This document shows positions 10,671-22,331 of a stretch of DNA of 64,000 nt, one piece after another. The notes beneath the pieces are model-generated. The model saw only the letters and a program-made list of their open reading frames with translations, was not told the DNA's origin and did no database searches. A program made the translations under genes and the position numbers. The DNA comes from Enoplolaimus lenunculus. Lineage: Eukaryota; Nematoda; Enoplea; Enoplida; Thoracostomopsidae. Where the stretch lies: assembly GCA_030248215.1 (NCBI GenBank), contig JASANG010003334.1:1-64000 (forward strand), read 5' to 3'. Within the stretch, counting starts at the first letter, position 1. Each line of letters starts with the position of its first letter.

Positions 10671-12630
10671 TCCGTATATAAAAGGCGGACGGTCGTCACC
10701 GAAACATGAACAAATGAAAACAGTTGCGTGGATACCATCAAGTTCCCAAACGTTACTATAAGCTCCGAATTTGATAATTGTACAACTTAGTGATTATACT
10801 GCTTGGTAAAAAGATTTAACAAATTCCATCCTTAGTTCCTGCGATGCTTTTATCAGTTTAATATATGTTTTGACTTTGAACTCGCTTAACAAGGCAGTAG
10901 GTAACTAAGTACGCAAAATATAATAAAATGATTATCAATGTACTATGGAAGCATATGTAAGCTATTGAACGACAAATGTTGTGCCTACATGAGCGTACAT
11001 TACACTTTCGGACAGGTAAAACGATAAACAACTTTTTCTGCGAAAAATCTGAAAAGTTACAGCAAACACAATGCCATGGTTTATGCGGCGTTCACGTTAT
11101 AAAAGGTGCAGCTGGGTCACGTTTGTCACGTTCTATATATTGGGTAACATTTTGTCTGGGATGTAAACCAATATGATATTCCAAAAACAATGGTTGTCTG
11201 CTAATATCATATATCGGTCTCGTTTTGTCTTTCAATATCATATGCTATTCCCTTTTTGTCTTTCAATATCATACGCTATTTCCTACATCGTCTGTCAATA
11301 TCATATGTTCATTTTAAGATTGCTACTGAGTCAGTTACATAAAAAGGTTTGCGTGTGGCGGAATATCATATGATACTAACAGACATGTGCCGTTAGTATC
11401 ATATAATATTACGAGACAATGTAAACAAGTACTTATATTATTGCGGGAAATTTAAATTTTGGCGGGAAAATACAAAATTTGGTGGGAAAATTATATTTTT
11501 GGAGGTAAAATGCAAATTTTGGTGGGAAATTGAAAATTTGTCGTTGGCGGGAAAATACAAAATTTGGTGGGAAAATTATATTTTTGGAGGTAAAATGCAA
11601 ATTTTGGTGGGAAATTGAAATTTTCTGGAAATTAAAATTTCGGTGGGAAATTTAAATTTTGGCGAGAAAATTCAAAATCGGCGGGAAAATACAAATTTCG
11701 GCAAGAGAATTTTAATTTTGGCTGCGGATCTTTTAATTTTGGCGGATTGTTTTATGACACGTTTTAAACTACATAATTGAATATCATATGATACACTTAA
11801 ACTGTATTGTAAAATATGTCATATGATACTCCGATTCCGTTTTGCTGAATATGATATCACAATTTCTGTTAATTTGGAATTTCAAATAATATTCACCAAC
11901 ACGTCTCATAGTGTCACGTGACATTCGAACACTTGTATGTTGAGATAACCTGTGTATCCGTGCTTTGTATGGCAATATCACATAATATTCGACTTTTGTC
12001 TGTCTGTATCATATAATGGTAACAAAAATTTTAGTTGATGTCGAATCAACATGTGATAAAACGTGACCTGACTGCGCCCCAGTTATAAACGTGAACCCCG
12101 CAATGGTTTTTACCAGTATCTTTGCTTATCACACAACTCATTTAATGGGTTGTGATATACTTTTGATGACGGTCCGATGGCGGACGCTCCGTCACCGTGC
12201 GTCACTGTGCGGTATCGTACGTGAATTACTAACGTATAATTAGCGGCGGATCCACACATTTCTGACAGAGAGTGCGGTGGCAAAAGTTATGAAACGCAAA
12301 AATTGTAAAATAGAACTTTATCATTTTATCACCAAAAATGTATCTGAGGTTGAAAGATGGGCCTTATCATTTTAGAATAAAAAATTTTCAGAGGTGGAAA
12401 ATTTGTAAGGTAAGGAGGGACTTTATCTTTTTATCGCCAAAAAGTTTTCCGACTGGGACATTTGAAATGTAGAGATCTTATCATTTTATCACAAAAAAAC
12501 TGAGAAAAAAATTTAGGGACTTTATCTTTTTTACCAAAAAAAATATGAGGGAAAAATTGTAAACAGATCCTGCTATATTATCACAACAAAATTTCAACGA
12601 TTTGCAATGATAAAAATATTTCTATAATAC
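10671..12630. other. Gene-free intergenic stretch with two simple-word regions
   Basis: No exon was found. From about 11160 to 11400 and again from 11780 to 12010 the word aatatcatatgatac recurs many times. From 11436 to 11720 there is a gcgggaaaat repeat. From about 12240 to 12600 the word cttatcattttatcacc recurs at roughly 50-70 bp, as in a related region near 40270-40570. Confidence 0.5.
11436..11720. repeat. gcgggaaaat-type degenerate tandem repeat
   Basis: Short units such as ggcgggaaaatacaaaattt and ggtgggaaaattatattttt recur. A block of about 78 bp starting at 11461 is repeated almost exactly from 11546, so part of the array arose by a recent segmental duplication. Confidence 0.75.
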
Positions 12631-13054
12631 TGTAGTGACCCGAATAAGAGGGGGGACTGATATTTATTTGGCCTCTCCAGAGGGTACCCCCTTGTTATTC
12701 AGTTACGGACTGTTATTTATTTTTAACCCACGCTTCGCCGCCTTTCGTTACTGATATATATCCGGTACTGCAATTATCCGTTGAATTAAACGTTTATTTG
12801 TCTCGTGAAAAGGTTATACTTAGGAATGTACATTCAAAATTTAAGTACGCTTTAAAGTTTCGAACTCAAATTATTTGGTCCTGGAGTCATTTATACACTA
12901 CGGTTAGGGTTAATCGACATTTATGGACTCTAATTAGGGTTTAGGGACCCTATTCGCTGACGGACTCTTATTAGGGATTCGGACTCCTTTTTTATTCGGA
13001 TTCAAAATGAGACCCCTCTCTTATTACCCCCCACTTATTCGGGTCAATACAGTA
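12630..13054. mobile_element. Family F MITE
   Basis: Terminal inverted repeats ctgtagtgacccgaataaga and cttattcgggtcaatacag are flanked by TA, as expected for Tc1/mariner-like targets. The internal part has ggcctctccagagggtaccc and gttattcagttacggactg. No protein is encoded. It is one of seven copies in the window. Confidence 0.82.
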
Positions 13055-13175
13055 TATCAAAAGCAATTTACTGGCTGGGTTGTAGAAACAACTATTGATC
13101 TTTGACTTAAAAGTTGATTTTAGACTTACGTCAAACAAGAAACTTAATTGTACGGGTCAAAATTTTTAATTAATT

Positions 13176-13352
13176 GCACACGGAGGGGAACAGTAGTATA
13201 AGTATAAGTATTCCTAAGCCTAAGCCTAAGCCTAAGCGTATGGATGAGCCTAAGCCTAAGCCTAACCCTAAGGCTAACAAAACAATTAGTCTTAAGCTTA
13301 AACTTACTCTATCATAGCCCCTCCGGAAAACGATCCAACCCTGTGCTATACG
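13176..13352. mobile_element. Family A hAT-like MITE, worn ends
   Basis: Interior cctaagcctaagcctaagcg and the family A block ggaaaacgatccaaccctg, ending cgtgggtcc. The left terminal repeat is largely lost. Confidence 0.65.
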
Positions 13353-13773
13353 TGGGTCCATTTTTTTATGACCAGTAGTAACTAGAAATTAGCATAGATT
13401 TCAGTAATTACTGATTATTTAACAAAATTAAAATGCATGTTGAATACTTATGGCTTAAGTCAAAAACGGCAAAACTTAAGTATATTTTGACTTAAAACTC
13501 ATGTTTTTGCAACCCGCTGCTACTATACGTTATTGACAATTTTAGTGAAGTTAATACCCTGATTCAAATCAAATATTTACAAAATCTTAGTTATGACAAA
13601 CAACACTCGTTTCATTATTTTTGGCATCGCCTTCGGGCGGTGACTCTGTTTATGCTTCCGGCTGATCTCAAAGAATTGTGTGCTGTGAATAGAAATTTTT
13701 TGAAAAAGTCTACAGTATAATTTTAAGCATTAGTTTTGTACTGGTGGGCAGTTTTTTGATATAATTTGCGCGG

Positions 13774-14209
13774 ATACTGTAGTGACCCGAATAATAGGGG
13801 GTAATAAGAGGGGTCCCTATTTTGAGTCCCAATCAGTAGGAGTCCGTATCCCTAATAAGAGTCCGTGTTAAAGCGGAAGGAGTCCCTGAACCCTAATTGG
13901 AGTCCATAAATGTCAGTTGTTCCTAATATTAGTGCATAAATAACCCCAGGCCCAAATAAAATTGAGTTCGTTACTTTTGAAAGTACATTCCTAATTACTT
14001 ATAACCTTGCATTATTGCTCAGGCTTTTGGTACAAAACAACCGTTTATTTCAACGAATAGTTGCAATACCGGATACATATCAGTAGCGAAGAGCGGCGAA
14101 GCGCGTGGTTTAAAAATAAATAACAGTCCGTAACCGAATAACAGGGGGTATCCTCTACAGAGGCCAAATAAATATCACAACCCCCCTTCTTATTCGGGTC
14201 GCTACAGTA
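13774..14209. mobile_element. Family F MITE, opposite orientation
   Basis: Bounded by ctgtagtgacccgaataata and cttattcgggtcgctacag with TA on both sides. The internal order is reversed relative to the copy at 12630, and the two share most of their length. Confidence 0.8.
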
Positions 14210-14278
14210 CAAATCATATAGACTAAACATTGTGCCAGAACAAGAAGGTCATATAATGTTTTCAAAAACGCTGAGGGG

Positions 14279-14410
14279 CTAATAGAACAATACCGGAACA
14301 GTAGTATACGTATATTCCTAAGCCTAAGCAAAAAAGTAAGTCTAAAGCTTACACTGACTCTATTACACCCCCGTAGGAAAACATGCGACCCTGTTCTATA
14401 CATGGGCCGC
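14279..14410. mobile_element. Family A hAT-like MITE
   Basis: Right end ctgttctatacatgggcc, left end ggctaatagaacaatacc (worn). The interior has few telomere-like words. A clear target duplication is not visible. Confidence 0.65.
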
Positions 14411-14630
14411 AGCTGCAATAAAAAGCAAATCTTAAATTCCAATTCACCAGTTCAGACAGGAAATCGAGAAAACGACATATTTCGGCGATATCATCAAACT
14501 GTTACTGGACGGGTTTGAATGCTAAATTCAGTAGAATAAAACGCGCTGTTGTAACGCAGTTGCGCAGCCAGTTATTAGCTCCGCTACGGTAACTCAACCC
14601 AACGGCACATTTCCATCCACTGCACCGAGA

Positions 14631-14881
14631 GTACACACAAAGAAGTATTTCTGAACTTATTCAGAAAAGTGTTTTCTGTGGCAAATCTGAAAAGTTTTGC
14701 AGATATTAAAGACAATTTTTCTAAAAAACTGGAAAACGTTTATTTTCAGACTTTATTTCAAAACGTTTTGTGAAACATTTCTGTTATGACAGAAATACTT
14801 TTCAAGCGCAGCTTGCTAATCATATTTCTCAAATGTAAGAAATTTTTTCTTAAATATCAGAAATATTGTTTTGAGTGTACG
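14631..14881. mobile_element. AT-rich inverted-repeat element
   Basis: Words such as aagtatttctgaa and cagaaaagtgttttctg face inverted counterparts (acagaaatacttttc, ttttgagtgtac). The outline of a small terminal-inverted-repeat element is visible, but it is diverged and has no close copy in the window. Confidence 0.4.
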
Positions 14882-15102
14882 ACTGCAGCTTCGGCCGTCC
14901 GTTAAAACGTTAGTCGCCGCTTAGCTCATATATGCCACATCAAAGGTGTATTTTAAAACCAGGGTGGGAACATTTATTATGTAACCTAGCAAACAAGCGC
15001 TCAAAATCAAAACAATCATTTGTATTAATGACATCAGCCATAATTGCTGTACTCAGATAATCCAAAAATATGAAACAGTAATGTAAAAGATTTACAACAT
15101 TA

Positions 15103-15365
15103 CACTGTAAATTTAATGAGTTGATTAATTTTACTCAGAGTGAGAATTAGTTATTTCTGGTTTTATTACTGAGTTATATAACATTAAATATTAACAACAC
15201 ACTCTAAGTTGATTTAATTTCGGGTGAGTTGATAAATAAACTCTCAGAACGAGTTAAATCAATTCAGATTTCTGAGTTCTAAAAGAGCTAAGTCAGAACT
15301 CAAACATCTGAGTGGATTCAACTCATTCAGAGTTAAAATAAACTCAATTGATTTTACAGTGTATA
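15103..15365. mobile_element. Family D MITE
   Basis: Ends tacactgtaaatttaatgag and gattttacagtgta with TA. The body is a string of gagttgatt/aatcaactc words in both orientations, with ctgagttct and agaactcag at the centre. A second copy at 15492-15737 has a worn right end, and a third follows at 15804. Confidence 0.82.
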
Positions 15366-15491
15366 GAATTGGTATCAGTAGATGAAATTAAACGCGCAAA
15401 ACTGACTTCGTTCTAACGTATGTTCTAGCATTAGGCAATAAAATTAAAATTTGCTAACAATGTTGTGAAATATATAGCAAATTAATTTTTA

Positions 15492-15737
15492 AAGTTACAC
15501 TGTAAATTTCAGTGAGTTGATTTTAACTCAGAATGAGTTGAATCTTCTCAGAGGTTCGCGCCCTGAATTAGGTCGTTCAGAATTCAGAATTGGATTGACT
15601 CATTCTGAGTTAATTAATCAACTCACTCGGAATTAAATAAGCTCAGAGTGAGTTAATATTTAGTGCTATTAAGTCAGAAATGACCAACAATAACCAATTG
15701 TCTCTCGGAGAGAATTAATCGACTCACGGGAATTTAA
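15492..15737. mobile_element. Family D MITE, right end worn
   Basis: Left end tacactgtaaatttcagtg and body of gagttgatt/aatcaactc words; the right terminal repeat breaks off after cgactcacgggaattta. Confidence 0.75.
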
Positions 15738-15803
15738 AGGGCACCGTCACTAAACTTATCAAAAACGTTGTGGCTGAGTGTTGCTTTACTGAATAATTAT
15801 ATA

Positions 15804-16059
15804 TACACTGTAAATTCCAATGAGTTGATTAATCAATTCAAATAGCAAGTTGGTTATTTCTGAGTTAATAACAGTAAACTTTAACTCACCCTGAGTTGAG
15901 TTGATTATCACTCTGAGTTGAGTTGACTCTGGGTGAGTTGAATAATTAACTCAGAGTGAATTGAATCAACTCAAAATTCTGAGTTCTGATAGTCCTAACT
16001 CAGTCTGAGTGAATCAACTCATTCTGAGTTAAAATTAACTCACTGAAATTTACAGTGTA
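15804..16059. mobile_element. Family D MITE
   Basis: Both terminal repeats are intact: tacactgtaaattccaatg and gaaatttacagtgta, with TA on each side. It is one of the better preserved family D copies. Confidence 0.85.
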
Positions 16060-16231
16060 CGCACGTTTTGTTCATTATATTAATTCAAATTTCTCAGAAA
16101 CTTTTAATTTCTTAAAAATGGTCTGTTCCACTATTTTTTAGTTCAAGCAAATACATTAACTTGCTGACAATTTACACTTTTTGCTCTCCATTGGTTTGTC
16201 GCCTAACATAATTCGCGGTGACCATAATTTT

Positions 16232-17326
16232 TCGGCAAATGTTACTTTTAGGGCCGTAACAGTAGATTAAGCGTATTCCTAAGCCGAAGCCTAAGTTTAA
16301 AGCCTAAGCGTTGCAAAAGCGTATTCCTAAGCCTAAGCCTAAGTTTAAAGCCTAAGCGTTGCAAAAGCGTATTCCTAAGCCTAAGCCTAAGTTTAAAGCC
16401 TAAGCGTTGCAAAAGCGTATTCCTAAGCCTAAGCCTAAGTTTAAAGCCTAAGCGTTGCAAAAGCGTATTCCTAAGCCTAAGCCTAAGTTTAAAGCCTAAG
16501 CGTTGCAAAAGCGTATTCCTAAGCCTAAGCCTAAGTTTAAAGCCTAAGCGTTGCAAAAGCGTATTCCTAAGCCTAAGCCTAAGTTTAAAACCTAAGCGTT
16601 GCAAAGGCGTATTCCTAAGCCTAAGCCTAAGTTTAAAGCCTAAGCGTTGCAAAAGCGTATTCCTAAGCCTAAGCCTAAGTTTAAAGCCTAAGCGTTGCAA
16701 AAGCGTATTCCTAAGCCTAAGCCTAAGTTTAAAGCCTAAGCGTTGCAAAAGCGTATTCCTAAGCCTAAGCCTAAGTTTAAAGCCTAAGCGTTGCAAAAGC
16801 GTATTCCTAAGCCTAAGCCTAAGTTTAAAGCCTAAGCGTTGCAAAAGCGTATTCCTAAGCCTAAGCCTAAGTTTAAAACCTAAGCGTTGCAAAGGCGTAT
16901 TCCTAAGCCTAAGCCTAAGTTTAAAGCCTAAGCGTTGCAAAAGCGTATTCCTAAGCCTAAGCCTAAGTTTAAAGCCTAAGCGTTGCAAAAGCGTATTCCT
17001 AAGCCTAAGCCTAAGTTTAAAGCCTAAGCGTTGCAAAAGCGTATTCCTAAGCCTAAGCCTAAGTTTAAAGCTTTAAAACCCCCTAAGCGTTTAAAACCTA
17101 AGCGTTGCAAAGGCGTATTCCTAAGCCTAAGCCTAAGTTTAAAGCCTAAGCGTTGCAAAAGCGTATTCCTAAGCCTAAGTTTAAAACCTAAGCGTTGCAA
17201 AAGCGTATTCCTAAGCCTAAACCTAAGCCTAAGCCTAAGCCTGAGCAAAAAATGTAGTCTAAAATGTAGGCCTACTATTTTACAGACCCACTAGAAACCG
17301 GGACGGCCCTAAAAGACACATGGGCC
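16232..17326. mobile_element. Family C hAT-like MITE swollen by a satellite
   Basis: The left end (aatgttacttttagggccg) and right end (cgggacggccctaaaag, then catgggcc) are the family C terminal repeats. The element is flanked by ataattttt on the left and ataatttt on the right, an 8-9 bp target duplication. Other family C copies are about 180-230 bp; this one is 1.1 kb because a 48-bp unit inside it has been amplified. Confidence 0.85.
16270..17075. repeat. 48-bp satellite, about 16 units, with 288-bp higher order
   Basis: The unit combines the family C word gcgttgcaaaagcgtattc with three telomere-like cctaag motifs and gtttaaag. Units are nearly identical. A marker variant (gtttaaaacctaag with gcaaaggcg) occurs at 16583 and again at 16871, exactly 288 bp or six units apart, so a six-unit block was itself duplicated. 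A degraded tail runs to about 17235. The long Arg/Leu-rich frame on the minus strand is a by-product of the 48-bp (16-codon) period. Confidence 0.93.
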
Positions 17327-17329
17327 ATA

Positions 17330-18000
17330 ATTTTTATTTTGCCAAAATAGCTTGTGGTCTTTTATTTTTTGGTATGTGCATGTGTTCGTAGTAAAGCTTT
17401 AGGATTTCTGCATTATGGATGGTGGGATTACTATTCTTTGGCAACGTTTCAAAAGCTGCGCCAAACACACGAATAGTTCAACGGTATAGAAATTGATGAA
17501 CAAAATAATATTGTACAGTAATCACTGAATAAGAACAAACGTATGCAAAGAAAGCGGGATGACTTTTTATTATTAATTTCAGTAAATTATTCGGAAAACA
17601 GCGACAAAACATCACCGAAAACCGTGAGCATTTACTGAATTTTGTAATACTGGTGTTTGCCAAAGTTGTGCTTAATTTTAAGCAAACACAAAATTACTAG
17701 TTTTACATTTTAATCAGCAAATGACAGCAGCAGTTCTACATATTTACGTTATTCTAGCAAAGATTTACTCAATATTTTAGGACACACTTAAAATCAGTTA
17801 GTAAAATATAACTAAACTATTTGATGTTGAGTGTTTTGAAAGAGTACCAACTAATTGCTCATATGCTAACGTTGTTTGTTTTTTGGTCCATTTTGTAATA
17901 ATGATACGATGGTTCAAATACCAAGCGAGTCATCAGATGGTTCATAGCTGCCATTGAAGCAGTAGTAGCATTGAATTATTTGTTGCAAGTCAGACCAGTT
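17330..18000. other. Gene-free stretch, nothing recognised
   Basis: AT-rich DNA between two elements. Short frames on both strands lack family features or splice context. Confidence 0.5.
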
Positions 18001-18004
18001 TGGG

Positions 18005-18248
18005 TCAACGTGTAAAACAGGGCAGTAACCGTAGTACAGGCTTATCCCTAAGCCTAAGCTTAAGCCTAAGCTTAAGAATGAACTTATGTCTAAGCCTAAG
18101 AGTCAGATTGAACTTTTATACCTACGCTTAAGCCTAAGAGTGACATTGAGCTTTTATATCTAAGCCTAAGCAAGAAATTAGTCTAAAGCATAAGCTTACG
18201 CTATTGCAGTCATACAGAAAACCGCTACGCCCTAAAATTTTTACATGG
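18005..18248. mobile_element. TTAGGC-bearing element, degenerate
   Basis: Interior of cctaagcctaagcttaagcc words with attagtctaaagcataagc, closing in acatgggc. The left terminal repeat is worn. It belongs to the A/B group. Confidence 0.6.
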
Positions 18249-18772
18249 GCGTAAATTGTTTTTATTTTGCGTCACTCTATGCCACATTAATTACGACAAA
18301 TTTTCGTCGTTTACTACTCGATATGACACTCAAAAATATAACCAAATGCCAAGACATCTGGATAGCGACAACGAAGTATGACGAACCAGTAGCAGTTTGT
18401 TTAGTAGTAAACTCGTTCAATGTCGATGGTACCTCACGGCTGATCAAACATTAGACCAAACATGTAAGAAAAATTTCCGACTTTACTGACGAAAATTGTC
18501 AAACCGATCGCTTTAGATATCAACGGTAGTTTGGAACATAATTTAGGTGCCCTTTGAAAGGAAGCTGAAATGTGAGGCAACCTGGAACATGTTTTGTCTG
18601 TGACGATTCGACGTTATACGAGAATTTTTGTGATCTAAATAACGGGTATGCCGACAAAATGTGAACATCAAATGACATTGACAAACCACAGTTGTGAAAT
18701 AATTATTGTAAGTACACAAGTAGCGGTTGACCCAGATCGAGGCCTGCAGGCCAAGGTGCAATCAAAAAAGTT

Positions 18773-18970
18773 GGCCCATGTAAACATCAGGGGCGGAACG
18801 TTTTCCTGCGGGACTGGAATAAACTAAGCTTAACGTTGAGACTATTTCTTGGTTAGGTTTTGGCTTAGGTTTAGGCTTCGTCATGAGCTCATTTTTTACG
18901 CTTAGCTTTAAGCTGAGGCTTAGCAATACGCTCATACTACTGTCGCGGCCTTGTTATATACATATTGGCC
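18773..18970. mobile_element. Family B hAT-like MITE
   Basis: Left end ggcccatgtaaacatcaggg, right end cttgttatatacatattggcc. Flanks aaaaagtt and aaaaattt match at seven of eight positions, consistent with an old 8-bp target duplication. Confidence 0.8.
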
Positions 18971-19206
18971 AAAAATTTTAATTGAATACATCGCCTTTTC
19001 GAAGTTGGAAACTATTTTGTAAAGTATTGTTGGAATGGGGCTCATAGCCTGTCGTTCTTACGCTTGGCTTTGCACACAAATCAACAAAATTTGACGTTTT
19101 CATGCTGAATTGCTATGTTCAAAAATTGACACCCCAACTTGGAATCGAACGTCCGCGGCTCAGTCTGTTCTCAATACGTCAACAGAACAACACAAACAGA
19201 CACTAC

Positions 19207-19573
19207 CTAAAAACTGCTCTATACTCTCTAAAAGTATAGGCTAACTTGATTTAAGCTTAAGCTAATCCACCAGTATTAAACTAACTTTCAAGATTAACTA
19301 AACTAAGTGTTAGGTTTACGCTTAAACTCATTTAAAATGTTACTTATTTTCAGTTTAAGCTAAACTTAATGAACTCTTAAATACACTGCTGCACTTGTTA
19401 CTTAATCTAAAAATAAGTTTGCTTAATCTCGTGTTAAACATAAAAACACGTTAGTTTAAGTAAAACTTAAAATTCTAGTTTAGTTAGTCCGTCCAGCCAT
19501 TTAAGTTTTACTTAAACTGATATTCAAGCTTAGTTAAGCTATAATTTAAGCTTTAGTTTTTAGAGAGTAGAGT
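19207..19573. mobile_element. Family H MITE
   Basis: Terminal repeats tactctctaaaag and tttttagagagta flank a body rich in taagcttaagc and gtttaagtaaaac words. Other copies lie at 35468-35812 and 52325-52690. A family A element lies only a few bases to the right. Confidence 0.78.
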
Positions 19574-19581
19574 GCTTCACG

Positions 19582-19727
19582 AGCCCATGTATAGAACAGG
19601 CCCGGAACAGCAGAACAAGCATATTCCTAAGCCTATGCCTAAGCCTAAGCAAATAATTAGTCTAAAGCTTAAACTGATTCTATTAGCCCCGCTATAAAAC
19701 GATCATGCCCTGTTCTATACATGGACC
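19582..19727. mobile_element. Family A hAT-like MITE
   Basis: Ends agcccatgtatagaacaggc and ctgttctatacatggacc. Flanks gcttcacg (19574-19581) and gcttcacc (19728-19735) match at seven of eight bases, a slightly worn 8-bp target duplication. Confidence 0.85.
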
Positions 19728-19977
19728 GCTTCACCGTATATGATATATCAGAATGGGAACGTGGAAATTAGGCCTGTCCAAAACTTAAAAATTAGAAATC
19801 TGATTGGCGTTTTGACATCCTGTTTACTTTGTCTGATGGAAGATATTTAATATGAAAATTTTCAATTGCTGTCTATAATTTTTCCATTTTTAACGAAAAC
19901 TCCACTACGTATTAAGCAAGGCCGCGCTGAATGTGCTTCCGAAATTATAACACAATCTCTCGATGTTTAATAGGATA

Positions 19978-20345
19978 GAACCGGAGCTGAAAAATACCGG
20001 AGCCGAAGTCGCGGAAGTCAACGAAACTTGTCGAGCCAGAGTCGTAGGTGAAGCGAAATTAGGCAGTAAAAATGATGATTAATTAGTTAATTTTAAACAA
20101 TGTCTGCAAAACGTTGTTTTAAGTTGTTTGGTTTTACGCTAATTTTCTGCGAAATTTCGCAAATTCTTTCTTGAAAATTTTGAAATATGTAAAACGAAAC
20201 GCGCTAGACAGATAAATTTTGCTAAATTATGCAAAATGTTCTACCAAAATTGACAGAAGCTCAATCAAAAATTTTAACGGAGTCGATGCCGGAGGCCTAT
20301 TTTTGCCGGAAACGATGCCGGGGGCAGACCTCCGGCTGTACCCAG
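19978..20345. mobile_element. Family J element
   Basis: Shares ggagccgaagtcgcggaagt, gaagcgaaattaggcagt, and the right end cagacctccggctgtaccc with copies at 35893, 54470 (inverted) and 60430. In better copies the ends form a terminal inverted repeat ggtgcaaccgga/tccggttgtacc. Confidence 0.72.
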
Positions 20346-20398
20346 GTGTTTAACATTTGTTACACTTACGCAAAGTACAAAATTTTCGCCAGTCATAC

Positions 20399-20625
20399 CA
20401 CTGTAAATTTCAGTGAGTTGATTTTAACTCAGAATGAGTTCAATCCACTCAGATGCTTGAGTTCTAAATTAAGCCTTTCAGAACTCAGAATTCTGAATTT
20501 AATTAACACTCCCGGAATAAGGTCAGCTCAGAGTGACGAAATATTTACGGTTATTAACCCAGGAATGAGCAAAAATAACTAATTGTCTCTCAGAATAGAG
20601 TAATCAACTCATTGGAATTTAACCC
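20399..20625. mobile_element. Family D MITE
   Basis: Left end cactgtaaatttcagtgagt and a body of gagttgatt/aatcaactc words; the right end fades into caactcattggaattta next to a family I element. Confidence 0.72.
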
Positions 20626-20889
20626 TTTATCACATGAATATTTTCTATTTCCACTGAGACCTACTTTTATGCTAAATTCGAACTCCAGTGACTGAAGTGG
20701 GAGGCGTATACCATCACCACTCAGTTATAGGAGCTTGACGCTCGAGCCCGAGAGGGCTCTCACGTCTTGTGGTGATTTAGTACTATGTATACGTGTTGCA
20801 ATTGTTAAACACTGTGCGATATATTATTTAACGTATATACACTGCGCTGAGTTACCTCTGGGCAACTCAATGTGAGAAGGGGTTAAACT
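20621..20889. mobile_element. Family I element: piggyBac-like ends, tRNA-like core
   Basis: The element lies between TTAA sites and has ends ttaaccctttatcacatg and aatgtgagaaggggttaa, that is TTAA plus CCC/GGG as in piggyBac-like elements. Read on the minus strand, 20667-20735 holds ctataactgagtggtgatgg followed by gagttcgaatt, which resemble RNA polymerase III A and B boxes. Related copies lie at 23538, 44131 and 55976. Confidence 0.72.
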
Positions 20890-21349
20890 GAGAATGTCCC
20901 ATTCCGCTTCAGCGTCGCGCTTTTATAGCCGAGTGGTGATGGTAAGCATCTTCAATTATCGATCCTTGAGTTCAACTGGCATTTTGAAAGTGGATAACAG
21001 AAAATTGCAAATACGGCCATCAATAATATATACAATATTATTTATCGGCCAGTGGAGCCAGGGACTTCCTTAAGGTGTGGTTTTACGGTTTGGTTTTAAT
21101 TTGTATTTTAGTTTTTAGTTAGAAATATAGTTTGAGAGTGGGCAGCACAGCCGCCTACAGAGTTGTTGTTACTTGTTATTATCTCAGAAATAACCAAAAA
21201 TGACTATTTCGTTCTCTGAGATGATTAATCAACTCATCGGAACTTATAGTGTGCATGCCAGTGCCGGCGGAACCGCGCCCCCGCCCCAACTGGAAGATAG
21301 CCTTTGGGAACCCCATCTTGGCACACTAAAATTTCTGAAACATTTGCTT

Positions 21350-21586
21350 ACACTGTAAACTCCGATGAGTTGATTAATCAACTCAGAAAAATAATTAGTT
21401 ATTTCTGAGTTTACAATAACAGTAAATATTAACTCACTCTAAGCTGATTTAATTCCGGATAAGTTGATTAACTCACAACGAATTCGAACAATTCCCAATT
21501 TTGAAGGACCAAATTCAGAGCTCAGACTTATGAGTGGATTCAACTCATTCCGAGTTAAACTCAACTTTCTGGAATTTACAGTGTAG
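21350..21586. mobile_element. Family D MITE
   Basis: Ends tacactgtaaactccgatga and tggaatttacagtgta with TA at both sides. A fragment of the same family lies just upstream at about 21170-21255. Confidence 0.8.
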
Positions 21587-21844
21587 CGCTACTGGACGTG
21601 TAAAGTATATAACATTGCCAACCAATAGGAGCGCTGTATAATTTTAGTGTTCACATTGCTCGAATTCGGCGAAAAATTGTCACATTTTAACAGTTACAAT
21701 GTAGTAATCAGTCGTATCGTAAACATCAGTTCAGTTGTTATATGGGTTGTTCAGTGGCGTATTTCAATTCTGACGCATACAATTTATAGACAATTGGATC
21801 AAAAATAATACGCTATTTTATATCCTACCGCGTTTTAAAATAGT

Positions 21845-22006
21845 GTTGATCGAGCGTATATAAGCATATTCCTAGGCGTAAGCCTAAGCGTAAGAATGAG
21901 CATATTCCGAAGCCTAAGCAATGCAAAAAAATTAATCTAAAGCTTAAGCTTACTCTTTTCTAGTCCCACCGAAAAAAACGTTCCGCCGGTGTTCTTTACA
22001 TGGGCC
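21845..22006. mobile_element. Family B hAT-like MITE, left end worn
   Basis: Interior ataagcatattcctaggcgt and cctaagcgtaagaatgagc, right end gttctttacatgggcc. It lies upstream of the TM9SF gene. Confidence 0.7.
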
Positions 22007-22136
22007 CTGACACCTAAGGTATCCGGCTTTCAGGAACGTCACATTCAGGTTTACATTGGTCGGCCGGTCCAAGCTTGTTCGCTTTTAAGAATCATGGACA
22101 TTTGTGTTCGAGGTAGCAATTGTAATGGCCCATGTA

Positions 22137-22331
22137 TAGAACAGGGCCGGAACAGTAGTATACGCATATTCCTAAGCCTAAGCCCTTAAGCTTAAGGCTA
22201 AGCATAATCGTACAGATGAGCCTATTCCTAAACCAAAGCCTAAGCCTAAGCAAAAAAATTAGTCTAAAGCTTAAACTGACTCTATTATAGCCCTTCCGGA
22301 AAACGATCCGGCCCTGTTCTATACATGGGTC
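22137..22331. mobile_element. Family A hAT-like MITE
   Basis: Ends ggcccatgtatagaacaggg and ctgttctatacatgggtc. Flanks attgtaat (22129-22136) and attgtaac (22332-22339) form a 7/8 target duplication. The interior carries cctaagcctaagcccttaag words. Confidence 0.88.

Noticed and set aside
16248-17036. A 262-codon minus-strand frame of repeated QRLGFKLRLRLRNTL-type units
   Set aside because: It exists only because the satellite unit is 48 bp, a multiple of three, without stops. It has no splice context and lies within transposon ends.
16270-17075. CRISPR array
   Set aside because: The units abut without spacers and are tandem satellite copies; the genome is eukaryotic.
16270-17326. Chromosome end or old telomere fusion
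   Set aside because: The telomere-like motifs are interspersed in 48-bp units inside a transposon with terminal repeats and a target duplication; no pure long telomere tract is present.
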